The notes under the pieces are model-generated. The model was not told the origin of the DNA and made no database searches. It saw nothing but the letters and a program-made list of their open reading frames with translations. Below, piece after piece: positions 46,951-57,661 of a stretch of 64,000 nucleotides of DNA. The stretch's first letter is position 1, and every line of letters begins with the position of its first letter. Made by a program: the position numbers and the translations under genes. Source of the DNA: Hericium rajendrae (taxonomy: Eukaryota; Basidiomycota; Agaricomycetes; Russulales; Hericiaceae); NCBI GenBank assembly GCA_033439255.1, contig CM065888.1:1736001-1800000 (forward strand). The letters are read 5' to 3'.

Positions 46951-47395
46951 ATGGTCCGAGTCATCGCAGGGTACATCGTCGACGAGCACCGTCTCATCGC
47001 CTTCCTCGAGTCCGTCGGTTGCGGTCCTTTGTATCCCGACGGGATACCAGACTTCTCCGACGTTTATCTTGCCTGGATTAACTGGTACAACGAGCAACCG
47101 AAGGAAGCGCGCGTGCCCAGGCCAAATTGTACGTGTTCTCGTCCTGTTGCACCATGGTACCGACTGACGGAATGTAGGCTTCCTGGAGGGCGACGAGTGG
47201 TTTCTCGCATTCGTGACCAGAAGCAGCCCTGAGCGTCCCGCGCCGGACGTTGCGTTCTCCGAGTCACCCGACGATCGCGAGATACGAGACAGGTTCGTTG
47301 CGCGCACTGGCAATAAACTGAACGCTACCGGTATGCAGTTCATGAATAGGCCTCAGGGTGTTTTTCGTTATCCGTTTGTTGTGGTCGGCGGTTGA
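46951..47395 (+). CDS. Small hypothetical protein, two exons
   Basis: Starting at ATG 46951 the first exon reads MVRVIAGYIVDEHRLIAFLE, then FSDVYLAWINWYNEQPKEA. A GTACGT donor near 47128 and a TAG acceptor near 47174 join it in frame to GDEWFLAFVTRSSPERPAPD, DDREIRDRFVARTGNKLNA and the C-terminus FRYPFVVVGG before the stop at 47393. The product is about 130 residues with no signal peptide, membrane segment or low complexity. I do not recognise it. It lies immediately right of the duplicated block, so its promoter may be partly made of the duplication border. Confidence 0.6.
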
Positions 47396-48514
47396 GGCAG
47401 GTATCTGACATGGTCTTGTTCGAGGATTATATAGACGACGAACACGACATCATGAGCGCATACAGCAGACAGACAGAGAGTCCGAAAGCAGATACAAGAG
47501 AACCGAAACGGGACGAGGACAGATTCGCGTCTCCCGGCGGACAACGCGTACTCTCACGTGTTGATTCCAACAGCTAGTGTCCTCGTCCACTTACAAGTTC
47601 GAAGCTCGCATCTGAAATGCCCTGAGGGCCCAGGGCTGGCTCATACTATCATTGTTTCCGCGAAATTGGGCGGGCCCAAATTGTCTGCAAACTCACCCCG
47701 TCATGTCATCCTTCCTTTTCTTCTGCAAGGACTCGCCGAATCCTGTGGGAAGGCCGACTGAATTTTAACTGCAGGAGACATGTACAGTTGATGAATTCTG
47801 CTCAAGAGCCACGGACTCGGAGGTGTTTGGATTTGAGTTCCGGCGGTACTACTTCCGAATCGATCCACGTCGTTTTCTTCCGTGGCGTGACGTCATCTCC
47901 AGCCAAAGTACGGAGTTCCAAGACTTCAAGCTTCAAGGGCATGGACTGACAATGGCTAGGTAGCAGTTCATTAACTGGTTAGAAGGGGATCCTTTTTCAT
48001 CCATTGAGTCAGGACGTCCGCAACGGACCCTGTTCACTGTGTAGCTGCGCATACGCATGAGTCACGTTCTGCCGACGCCCAGCAGTGCAATGTTGGCGGC
48101 TAACGTCTTCTTGTATCCCTTTTTTGACGAGTCGTTGATTGCCATCCAGTAGTGCTACTGCTGGCCCCTGTAGCTGCCGGCTCCTCTCTCCCGGTGCCGA
48201 GGATTCCCACTATGAGACACACTCACGTTGCGGTTTATTTGCGTGTTGGACCGCCTCCTCATTCGCAACAGCGATACGGCGCTGATGTCCAAACGGCGAC
48301 GAAGAGCATAGCGTGTGCGCCATCAATACTCATAACTGCAACATCGAAGGACATACCGTGAATGAGATGTTGAGAGACAAGAAGCAGTCAAGACTGTGGT
48401 TCAAAGGCCCAACCGTCTGTTATAGTAGGACAGAGGATACTTTTCAATGCGTCGAGTCCTCAATGGATACAAGGCGCTCCGCCATATAAAAATGAGAGAC
48501 AGCGCTGTCCAGCG
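47396..48514. other. Intergenic, no gene recognised
   Basis: About 1.1 kb without supported coding signal on either strand. Short open frames start at arbitrary positions and contain no motifs. Confidence 0.5.
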
Positions 48515-49453
48515 TCACCGCTGTCGGACAAATCCTGCAGCAGGCGCACCGGCCGTCCGTCTGAGCACACCAACGTTCGCTACACGCAACAATCAGCACG
48601 ACCAACACTTTCCCGCAACCGAGGAAGCATACCTGGTCTCCGCTCCCATCCCGCACCCTTTTTGTTCGTGCCCTTCTTCGTGAGAGCACGCGCGAGAAAG
48701 CGGTTGATGCGCGCGGGGGGTGTGGCGGCTCCGGGTGCGAGGCCGTCGATGCGGGGGAGGGCGCGGATGGTGCGCGAGCTGCAGAGCCGTTTCAGTGTTT
48801 GGAGGGTTGGAGTATATGGATACGCACCCGATGACGATGTCCTTGGCTGTTTTGTGCACTCGTTTTCGCCGTTTGGGAGGGGCGGACGGTGGGGTTTTTG
48901 TTGATGGAGAGGTGGGTGGGTTTTTTTTGCGAAGGGCGGCGGCGAAGAGGTGGTCTGGTAGGTATTTGGATTTGGGATCCGGGAGGGCTTCTGCGTGGTC
49001 GTTCTCTGCTTCCTCCTCGGATGCGTCTTCGTTGTCGTCCCGCTCATACTGGCCCGCTATAAGCATCGCCTCATCCTCGGTGTTGAGCTCCGACTCCTCG
49101 CCCGTCGCACCCTCCGACTCTTCCCCATCCTCGTCCTCGTCCTCACCTTCACCCATGTGAAAATCCCCATCCACCTCGCTCCCCCCGCTCTCGCCCTCCG
49201 CATCGCCCATTGCGCGCCGCATCCGCTCCTCCAGCCGCCCATCCTCTTCATCCGCCCGCGCCTTCTCCCTCCCCTTGCCGGCCTGCGCCTTCAGCCTTCG
49301 ATCGCGCGCGCGGTTCTGCGCCCTCGCCTTCTCGCGCTCAGCCGCGCGGAACGCCTCGACGTCGCGCGCCTGCCCGCGGGCGGTGCGCGCGGACTGGGAG
49401 AGCGCGACGGCCTCGGGCGCGTCGGAGTCTGAGTCTGAGTCGGACGGGGACAT
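48515..49453 (-). CDS. Acidic/basic nucleolar-type protein, function unknown
   Basis: The ATG at 49453 opens MSPSDSDSDSD, followed by a basic coiled stretch (FRAAEREKARAQNRARDRR), a long Glu/Asp-rich segment, and a basic block PPKRRKRVHKTAKDIVIG. Two introns lead to SRTIRALPRIDGLAPGA, then ARINRFLARALTKKGTNKKG, GWERRP and a last exon ANVGVLRRTAGAPAAGFVRQ ending at 48515. The last two exons are supported by clean splice sites and frame. The alternating acidic and Lys/Arg-rich layout with a conserved basic C-terminus is typical of ribosome-biogenesis or nucleolar proteins, which is inference only. It is divergent from the PEBP fragment with about 225 bases between the starts. Confidence 0.65.
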
Positions 49454-49678
49454 GGGTCTGTGGCTTGGGATGGCGTTGGACGTTGGGGTACGTCGAAAGC
49501 AGTCGAAGGTGGGGAGCTTGCAGTCGAGCGAGTGCCGCGCCTAGGAAATTGAAGGACCGAGTGTGACGAGATCGTGTGATGCAGCTGTAACGGCGCGGAC
49601 GGCGGGCCGGCAGCTCTCTCCAGGTCTGATATCATCGGACGCGACGATGGCCGCCCTGCGTTCCCTCAAGCCCGCACC

Positions 49679-49855
49679 ATGTCCTCGCTCGATCCTCTCT
49701 CGTCCGTAACGGCCGCACTCAAGCGCGCCGCGCTCATCCCCGACGTCATCCCTGAGACTTTTGAGCCCTCGCTCCTCTTTTCCGTCGTCTACCCTCGTCT
49801 GGGCGCGAGGTCGTCCGGGAATGCGAAATGCCCAGCCCAGAAGAACGTCGCATGA
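49679..49855 (+). pseudogene. 5' fragment of a phosphatidylethanolamine-binding protein (PEBP) gene
   Basis: From ATG 49679 the frame reads MSSLDPLSSVTAALKRAALI and PDVIPETFEPSLLFSVVYP, which matches the conserved start of fungal PEBP-family proteins as I know them. After YP the expected GREV and LGN blocks appear only if small frame changes are allowed, and the frame stops at 49853 after 58 codons. Downstream to about 50300 a few words resemble later PEBP parts (RLRTQWVI near 50010 for the RHWVI motif), but no open frame links them. I read it as a truncated or decaying PEBP gene. An unrecognised intron structure is the alternative. Confidence 0.5.
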
Positions 49856-51463
49856 GCCCATACGCTCACCAAGTGCGAGGGCGTCGCACGCGGGTGTGCC
49901 CATGTCATCTTGCTGTTCCACGCTCCATTCCCGCACGTGCCGCGGCTGCGTGCATGTGCGACGCAGGGCGGGGTCCGGGCGGGAGCTCGTTGGAGTGCCA
50001 GACTGCGCACGCAGTGGGTGATCGTCCGCATCGCGAGGGTCGATCGGCGGCTTTTGTCAGACAGCATACATACATGCATCCAGCCAGACGCGACATGGAC
50101 GCTCGTCCCGTGCCTTCTCGGATTCGGGCGACGTGTCGCGGCACCGAGCACACAGTCCACTCGCCCCACCCCGCCCCGCTGAACTGGACCTGCACCGCCC
50201 CGGCGCCGCTATCGCGAGCATGAACGCGCGACGGGAAACATGCGGTCCAGACGCGTGCGTGTCGGACGGCCAGGCGACCTGGTGTTGGTGGTGGGGGAGG
50301 TGGTGTTGGTGTCGGTGGGCGCGCTGGAGCGGGGTGGTGAGTAGCGCGGGGTGGGAGATGGGAGGTGGGCGCTTTACCGGGTGTTTCGGCGGACGGCTGC
50401 GTGTGACGGTGGGATGACGACGACGGGCATGGGGCAGTTGCAGGTACGCACCAGACGTAGGGCGCAGAGGCAGAAGGACCAGGGGGTGTCTGCGCAGCAG
50501 CCGCACACCTCGGCAGCGCGCTGTAGGTCCTTCCGCCAAAGTCTGCATGAAGCAGCATATCTGCCGCTACGCCCCGTCTGCCAGATGGCGCGCGCAAGCC
50601 GTTCCGCACGTCCTTTGCGCTCGCACGGCGCAAGACGTCTGCGCGTTTGTGTCGACTTTGGATATGCGTGCACCGGAGCGGCACGTGTGAGAACAGTGAA
50701 CAGTGCATGGAAGAGCCGGGCGACGCTACCCTGTCCTGTTTTTGGCACGATGTTCTTCTGTGCAAGGCGGATTAGGTTCTGTGGCGGATGTTGTGGTGTG
50801 CACGCGGTGGGTCGTAGCTCCGGACTCGGGGGGTTGATTGGCTGAGTTTTATTTGGACGATGTACAGGTTTGGCGCGTGTGTCGCAGCAACGCAGACTAT
50901 GACCGTTTCTTTTCTTAACAGGAGACGGCATCCGACGAGGGGCAGAAATATAGGCGACCACCCTCGTGCGCATCCACTCATGGACGGGTCGGCCACGAGC
51001 CCACATGGCACACACACGCCCGTGCCGTGCGGAAATCTTTGGAAATTGTCAAGTGCGACGACCATTGAACCCCGGCGAGCATTAGATGCACGCCGGCGCC
51101 GTTGTTTCCGGCTTGGACGTCCGGCGCTGTTTCTGGCCACGATTACCTGGGGGTAACACCCGGCAAGCTGTCCACTGTCGCAGGAGCCGTCCCGCAGCCT
51201 TGGAACATTGCGGACCGTGTTCAATCTTATGATCATCTGACCTACATTCGTAGCCATTCAATACCATTTTTCTACAATTACTGATCCCAGTTCTGGATGA
51301 TCGATGATTAGATGGGCAGTGGGGTATAAACATTATCATTATTATTGGTATCAGGCTTGAATTCATTTTGTGCCTCCAAAAACTTCGTTCCGCCTCGTCC
51401 AGCATCCATCATGCGACGGATGGCTGATCGCATCTGCCCCGTCACAAAACCCCTACAATACGT
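49856..51463. other. No supported gene; possible PEBP remnant on the left
   Basis: A long minus-strand open frame at 49905-50765 is Pro-, Thr- and Ser-rich with no motif and looks like a product of high GC. The region to 51463 is the 3' side of the PAC1 gene and holds nothing I can name. Confidence 0.45.
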
Positions 51464-53331
51464 CTAGACCATGCCATCGCGCGGAAAACGGTCGGAGACG
51501 CGCGAAACAGCAGGCATGTGGCGTGACGGCAGCCAGACCTTGACCGTCTATCGGCATCGATCCGCTCAGGTTCCGCACCACGGTAAAGACCAGCACGGCG
51601 CACGCACCTTGTCCATCCCGCCGGTCGCGATCACGTTCACCAGGCGCCGCTCGCCGTCGGTATTGTCTCCCGCCGGCGACTCACCGATGGTCTGCCTGCC
51701 CCACGACAGGCACGACACGAACGGCCTGTGCACGTCCTCGAGCGTCTTCGTGCAGCGCCCCGTCTTGAGGTCCCAGACGCGGACCGTCGCGTCGTCGCCG
51801 GCGGAGAGCAGGTACTTCCCCGACGGGTGGAAGAGGAGCGCTTTCACCCAGTTGTCGTGGCCGATCTGTCCTGGGTGAGTATGGTGCGGGGATGGGGCGA
51901 TGCGCTTACGAGTGTGCGGACGCATTGGGCACGCAGGGCGTCCCAGATCTTGATTGTCTTGTCGCGCGATCCGGTGGCCACGAAGAGGAAGGCCTTTGGA
52001 TCTGCACTGCTGGAGAGAGTGCTGGTCGTGGACTGTGGAAGCGGTTAGCAGTGGAAGATAAGGCATGTTTGGTCCGCAGTCACCGATGCACTCAGTTCGC
52101 GGATGGATGGAATGGCGATCGAGGGCGCAAAAACGGCGACCTCCACGATATGCTCGTGGCCCCGCAATTCTGCCTTCATAGTGCCGGTTTCGGCTTCAAC
52201 AATTCTCGCGGTCTGTGGAAGGAAGATTTCAACGATCGGAGACTTTCTACAGAGAGAAGAAACGTACAAAATCATTGGAACATGTCAACAACCAGCGCCT
52301 GTCCGAGCTGGACACAGCACACCGTATCCAGTCGTCATGTGCTTTGATTATTCTGATGCAGTGCCTATAGCGGACGGACATCAGTATCCAGACGCATTAT
52401 CAAACCTACAGTACGGACGCAGATGAGATCGCCCATACGCGAACGGTTCGGTCCCTGCTGGCGCTCACGAGGCGATCGTCGCCGGGCATAAAGCGAACAG
52501 ATGAGATGGTGTGTTCGTGTCCTCGCAGCGTCGTGGAATTCTTGTAGTCGTTTTCCACGTCCCACAATTTGATGAACAAATCATTTGAAGAGGTGGCTGA
52601 TAGAGGAATGAGAACATCTGTGGGCAGACGGACTGGGCCGCTACGCACCAAGATGCTTTCCCTTTGAGTCGTATTGACAATCGGTGACATCCTTCGTGTG
52701 GCCCTTGAGGGTGCGCTCGAGTTCGCCCGTTTCCCAATCCCATATCTTTACGGTCGCATCCGCGCTCGCACTTGCGATGCTCGAGAACGCAGGGTGGAAC
52801 GAGACAGCATTCACGCGGTCTCGGTGGCCGGTCAGCACATGTCGGGCCGGATGTGTGGGCTGCCAATCTTGGTTTTTCCGTTGCGCTCCGCCGGCGACGT
52901 GTCCGACCTGCGAGAGTTCTTCCGTCGCCTGAGCAAGCTGCGATTCCAAGTTGATAATCTGGCAGTATTGCGGGATATATAGATGTCGCGATGAGAGATC
53001 AGAGCTCCTACTTTCTTTTGCATGCGAATGACACTGGTCCATTTCTTCACCAGCAGGCCTCGCGTCCTTGGGTTCGCATTCGGTTCGAAGTCGCTCTACA
53101 CGATGTGAGAAAGGTTCCGAGCGTGATGGCTAGCAGGAAACATGGATGAAAACGCACAAGGTCAGGGGATTCCTCTTTCAACTGCTGACATGTCTTGGGA
53201 AAACCTGCATCGGACAGATATTCCAGGATCGCCTTGTGTCTGAGAGAACAGGTGAATTCACAGGTTCGTGTGGCGAGATCAGTAATGCCTTACAGCTCAT
53301 CCTGTTGACGAGGTGAAAGAGTTACAGACAT
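51464..53331 (-). CDS. PAC1: Nuclear distribution protein PAC1 / LIS1 homologue
   Basis: The start ATG at 53331 gives [13 protein letters not shown], then the LisH motif [20 protein letters not shown]. After another intron come [20 protein letters not shown] and the coiled coil [16 protein letters not shown]. Seven WD40 repeats follow, for example [83 protein letters not shown] and [18 protein letters not shown], and a last exon [10 protein letters not shown] ends at 51464. LIS1 homologues dimerise through LisH and bind the dynein motor with NudE, helping it move nuclei and organelles along microtubules in hyphae. All parts of the family are present, so the gene looks functional. Several introns are 46-60 bases. 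Confidence 0.93.
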
Positions 53332-53593
53332 TGAAAACGAGTGAAAGTTTAAGAAACAAGGATGGCAAGCCGACAACGAAGTCCTGCTGATACTTGAACT
53401 TTAGTAGTAGACTTCGGTACTTATGCGTAGTGGGCCATGTACTGGGCTGCAGTGGGTCTTTAGTACTTTAGTGATCGTTGATGTGGCTGTGCCAATATTT
53501 AGACGCCAACAAGTTGGCTCAGCAGAATGTCACGTAAGTATGTCGCTTCTCTTCCATACGAACCCCCCTCATGAGCATGCCCTGCTAGTTGCC

Positions 53594-54544
53594 ATGTCGG
53601 CACATAACTTCCGCGCTCTCGCCAACCACGATCTACCCTCATGCGAGACCATCGTGGCCATCTGCGAAGAGGCTGGATACGAATGCCGTGGACTCCCCCT
53701 CCGCAACCAGCCTTCTGGACCCATTATCGCCTGGGTCAAGTATGGCTCAAATGTGGCCATGCCCGAGGCCCTCACGCAGGATTGGGCTGCGAGAGCCCTT
53801 GATGCCAACCCAGCAGCCGGCGTGCGGGCCCCTCGGGTCTACGACGCTTTCTTGAGCGCCGACCCCGACCTCCTCATCGGGTATATCGTCATGGAGTACA
53901 TTGACGCTCCAGACTGCGACAAGAAAGACGACCAGCTGGTGGCGAAGGCTGTCCAGGCGCTTATTGACATCCCAGGTCCGAGCCCTACGCCTGGACCCAT
54001 GGGGGGTGGTCGCATTATACACACCTTCTTCGTCGACTGGACGTCTGACATCACGTACGACACAGTCGAAGAGCTGCAGCTGCACATAAATGGCGTAAGT
54101 GAGCACTAAATTTTCATTATTCCTAAATGACTTATGGCCGTGGTAGATTCTTAGATATATGGGTGACAATAGGCAGGTCAACTTGGTGGCCGATGCGCAT
54201 GCTGGTCTACGGCTTTGCCCGTGCGACATCAATCCCGGCAATTTCAAGAAATGTGAAGATGGTACGGTAGTAGCACTGGACTTTCATGCCACGTGCTTCT
54301 TGCCTCCCTCCTTTTTCGCCGTCGCGATGGCGAAGGCAATGCGCATCTTCACTCGGAAGGTGGCTAATCACGTCGACTATCCGAAATCGGACGATCTTGA
54401 CGCGATGTTGTCTGCCTCTTATTTTCTGGTTCCCCACGGAATAAATAACATAGGTCAGCTTGACAACTTTCATTTTACTTAGACTGACTTCATGACTGGA
54501 CAGGAGTGCCTAGGGACCTCCGCCGGCGCAAGGGATTACCCTAA
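53594..54544 (+). CDS. Aminoglycoside-phosphotransferase-fold (APH) kinase-like protein
   Basis: From ATG 53594 the first exon reads MSAHNFRALANHDLPSCETI and EAGYECRGLPLRNQPSGPII with AWVKYGSNVAMPEALTQDWA; an upstream in-frame ATG at 53537 is an alternative start. Hinge-like IVMEYIDAPD follows. After an intron near 54094 comes the catalytic-loop equivalent LCPCDINPGNFKK (an altered HGDxxxxN) and the metal-binding aspartate in VVALDFHATC. A last short exon after the intron near 54452 gives VPRDLRRRKGLP and the stop at 54542. The fold is that of small-molecule kinases; the usual loop histidine is replaced by cysteine or proline. This family is expanded in agaricomycetes without known substrate. 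It is probably cytosolic. Confidence 0.75.
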
Positions 54545-54619
54545 TGCACTGCTTTTTGCTTCTACATCTGCCAATTATGATCATTGTCGGAGGTGCCGGA
54601 GGTGCTGGACGTGCTGTAT

Positions 54620-55770
54620 GTATCACGCAGGATGTCTGTCTCTATGCCAAAAACCCGATCAAAGAAGTCATTCGGAGCACCACTGAGGTAGAAAACGTGC
54701 GCGATCGGCAGCAAGGAGGGCGATGAGCTTCGGACCTGAAGTTTGATCTCCCACGCGGTGTGGTTCTGGAAAACGACTTCTGTGATGTGTTCTATACCAG
54801 GGACGACTGCGACCTCATCGAATTATTTTAATGTGTGGCCGTTTGGCGTACCCTAAGGCCCACGGTCATGTTATGCTCGATGACAGATGAGCTTGAATAT
54901 ACGCACCTCCATCGGGAGCAAAAACAATCGAAAAAATCAAGAGAAGGGTGCATCATGCATGTCGGAATCACACCGTTCTTAGTGTCTATGACATCTCCCA
55001 ATTCGTCTGAGGTATGGTCGGAAAAGTGCTCGAGAACATCAAGCGTGGTGGGCCGCATCTGCATGCGTCGTTGTTTTTGTTACCGTCCAATGAAGGAGAT
55101 GTAGATACGCACGGGCGACCCATCTCCTGAATCAACCACAAGGGAGCGCCGCGATATGGGGCCCGCATCGAGGTAGACAGCCGGCCCACCTCTAGCCCTC
55201 GCTTTTGCCTTCTTGGCCAGACTGGAACATCCGGTGACAGCACAACAGCTCGGATAGCTGGTTGGTACGATATCTAGAGCCATTCGAGCAGCTGGAGGGA
55301 CCGACGCACAGTAGAATGAGATATTTTACTGCGAGTGGGGCGAACAACCTCGGTGGCAGCTTCGGAAGACGCGATGCCTGGTAGATTGTTGTTCAAGAAT
55401 AAAATAAACGGAGAATTCGGAGAGGTAAGGTACACACTTCCTGGGCCAGATCAGAAAGGAGAACTAGTCAAAAGTTAACCCCTTGGGTTCGTCGGCAGAC
55501 CGCCGGTGCATAGCGACGATAGCAGATGCCATGGATCGCTTCCCACTGAGTAAGAAACCCCTTTCAGCATCGAATCCAAACAACGTTCCTTTCCTCAGTG
55601 GACACCAACGTGGATGATACAATGCTGCTCCGCAGGCTGGCATCGGCGCGGTGAACCAAATGGGGAGTCGTGAGCGCATCGTCGTGCATGAGGTTGAGCA
55701 CTCTACGTTTGAATTCCTCTGAGATATGGAGGTCAAATGTGAGTTTCGAAGGATCCTGGAGAATACTCAC
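54620..55770 (-). pseudogene. Decayed HNH-nuclease-like gene, inverted paralogue of the gene at 55.9 kb
   Basis: The frame from 55770 reads EEFKRRVLNLMHDDALTTPH and LVHRADASLRSSI, which aligns with the intact gene (DDVFQHAVVALMQDLQ, LVHRASTALHSIE). Near 55590 one base is missing and the alignment continues in another frame (GTLFGFDAERGFLLSGKRSM). At 55464-55466 a TAG replaces the Trp codon of QDWLSFLVWP, and the following donor GTAAGT has become GGAAGT. Further on, the HNH core is altered (GPISRRS where the intact copy has AAHILRRS), while later blocks still align: TLDVLEHFSDHTSDEL, then GIEHITEVVFQNHTAWEIKL and IAHVFYLSG. Several lesions together make this a pseudogene. Confidence 0.8.
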
Positions 55771-55909
55771 CTAGCATGATCGCGGAGCTCGAAAATCCTT
55801 GTCACAATCACTCCGACATCGATTCGTGGATCTCCGAAACTTGCTCCGAAACGGCCGAGTCCGGTTACCAGTAGTACGGGTCCTGCTTACCGGGAAACTG
55901 GCAAGTCTG

Positions 55910-57232
55910 ATGTCTTCCTCCCCTAGTAGATCCACCTCTAGCCAAGTTGCGCAAGATGATGTGTTCCAGCATGCAGTTGTCGCCCTGATGCAGGACCTTC
56001 AAGCCAGTACACCCAATTTGGTGCACCGTGCCAGTACCGCCCTGCACAGCATCGAGTCGTCATCTTTGTCAGTGTCCGTTGGGGAGAAGACTCTCCCGAT
56101 CTTCAAACTTCTGACCGCAGTGTTAGAAGGCGCATCATACTGCGGTAGTCAGCGATACATTGCATCTGCTATCATTTCTGCGCATCATCAAGCTCCCGAC
56201 AGCCTCACGAACTTAGCCCAAGATTGGCTCTCATTCCTGGTCTGGCCCAGTAAGTACACCTTTGGGCGTCTTTGCCCTTCGTTCTCACTGCCGTTGAAAC
56301 AGTTTATAAAGAATCTCGAAGGCCAGACTACAGAAGCTCTGAGCTCTCCACCCCAACGCTGGAAGAATTTGCCATTATTGCTGAGGGCGTGAGGCCGAAT
56401 GGCATCCACAATTTTCGCTCCACCGTCGGTCCTTTCTTTCAGTTTTAGGATAGACCCTGACTACGGTAATACTTAGCTTCTCGAGCGAGATGGAGACCGC
56501 TGTGTGATCACAGGGTGGTGGGATATGGACGCGAAAGAGGCTGATGATCCCGATAATTTGGCCACTCCCCTGCGAGCGGCCCATATATTGCGTCGCTCCG
56601 TCATGCTCGATGCAGAGGCGAATTTTCCTGTGAGTAGATGCATCTCATGCATTTGGTGGTCACGATAACAAGAATGACCGTACAGCAGGTGCTCCCCGCC
56701 GCACTGGACATACTCAGACATTTTGCCGATCTCCCGGATCATCTCTCAGACAATCTTGCAGAGATTCTAGACAGTCCGGATAATGGGATGATGTTGGCAG
56801 TCCATTTGCATAGCACTTTTGAAAAGATGCTTTGGTGTTTACTCCCGGTCGAGGTACGTGTCTGACATCGTCCCCCATGGAACATACCAAGATTCTCGAA
56901 TCTAGGGTGCCCCAAACAAATACACAATCAAATGGTTTAAACCATCTGGGATACTTCCTGGCACACATCACATCAAAGAAATCACATTTCAGAATCACGC
57001 CAAACGCCAGATCAATCTTCCCGATCCCAAGTTCATTGCTATTCACGCCGCGTTTGCTCATGTCTTACATCTAAGCGGCACAGGCGAAGTTCTGGGCGAT
57101 GTCTACAATCGATTTTTTGACACCAACGACGAAGCGCCGAGCGGAAAGCACGGCTCCTCTGACGAGTTTTCGCTGAGGTTGTCGCTGATGAACATGTTCG
57201 AATCAGGAAAGTCTCCGCAATCTGTCCGCTAG
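55910..57232 (+). CDS. HNH-nuclease-domain protein
   Basis: Starting at ATG 55910 the N-terminal part reads MSSSPSRSTSSQVAQDDVFQ and DLQASTPNLVHRASTALHSI, with an intron at about 56250 (GTAAGT...ACAG) leading to IYKESRRPDYRSSELSTPTL. The next recognisable exon has the HNH core LLERDGDRCVITGWWD and TPLRAAHILRRSVM, then LDILRHFADLPDHLSDNLAE, PDNGMMLAVHLHSTFEKMLW and, after an intron, GAPNKYTIKWFKPSGILPGT. It ends GKSPQSVR with the stop at 57230. The CVITG, AAHI and NGMML...H words match the fungal HNH_2 type domain, where the histidines bind metal and cut DNA. Such proteins are common in agaricomycetes and their role is unknown. The intron between about 56440 and 56480 was not fixed. It lies head to head with its decayed paralogue. 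Confidence 0.75.
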
Positions 57233-57661
57233 CAGGCACACGCCCTTCCACATTGCTTTCCACGTCCTGACCATCCTTTCGCCTTCTGGTAATTCATCGC
57301 ATTGCAGTCATTTGTCTGGATTTGTTCTACTATACATCATCATAATATCAGATAGTCAGTTATCGCCATTCTATAATTTCTCCCATTGTCTGTTATCTTT
57401 TGCAGTCTGTCTTACTACGCATCTCTTGTAGCATGAAATAGCCATCTGGCCTCGGCGCTGTCAACTGGCGCGCGTATGTTTTGATAGTTCCGGCTTCCAT
57501 GAACGTCTCAACAGTTGACTCGAATGAAGGGGACCAGATAGCGTCGCATTCATACAAAGACGGCATATCCGTATATCGAAACTCGCCACATATACGAAGA
57601 ACTCTTATTTCTACAACTCGCTAGAGCCAGCGAGGGCAACGGGCCATCGCGGACCAGATCA
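57233..57661. other. Short convergent intergenic region
   Basis: AT-rich 3' flanks of the HNH gene and of the IST1-TBC gene. No gene is seen. Confidence 0.6.

Noticed and set aside
49905-50765. 286-codon minus-strand open frame
   Set aside because: Pro/Thr/Ser/His-rich translation without motifs, in GC-rich DNA; it starts and ends without splice partners.
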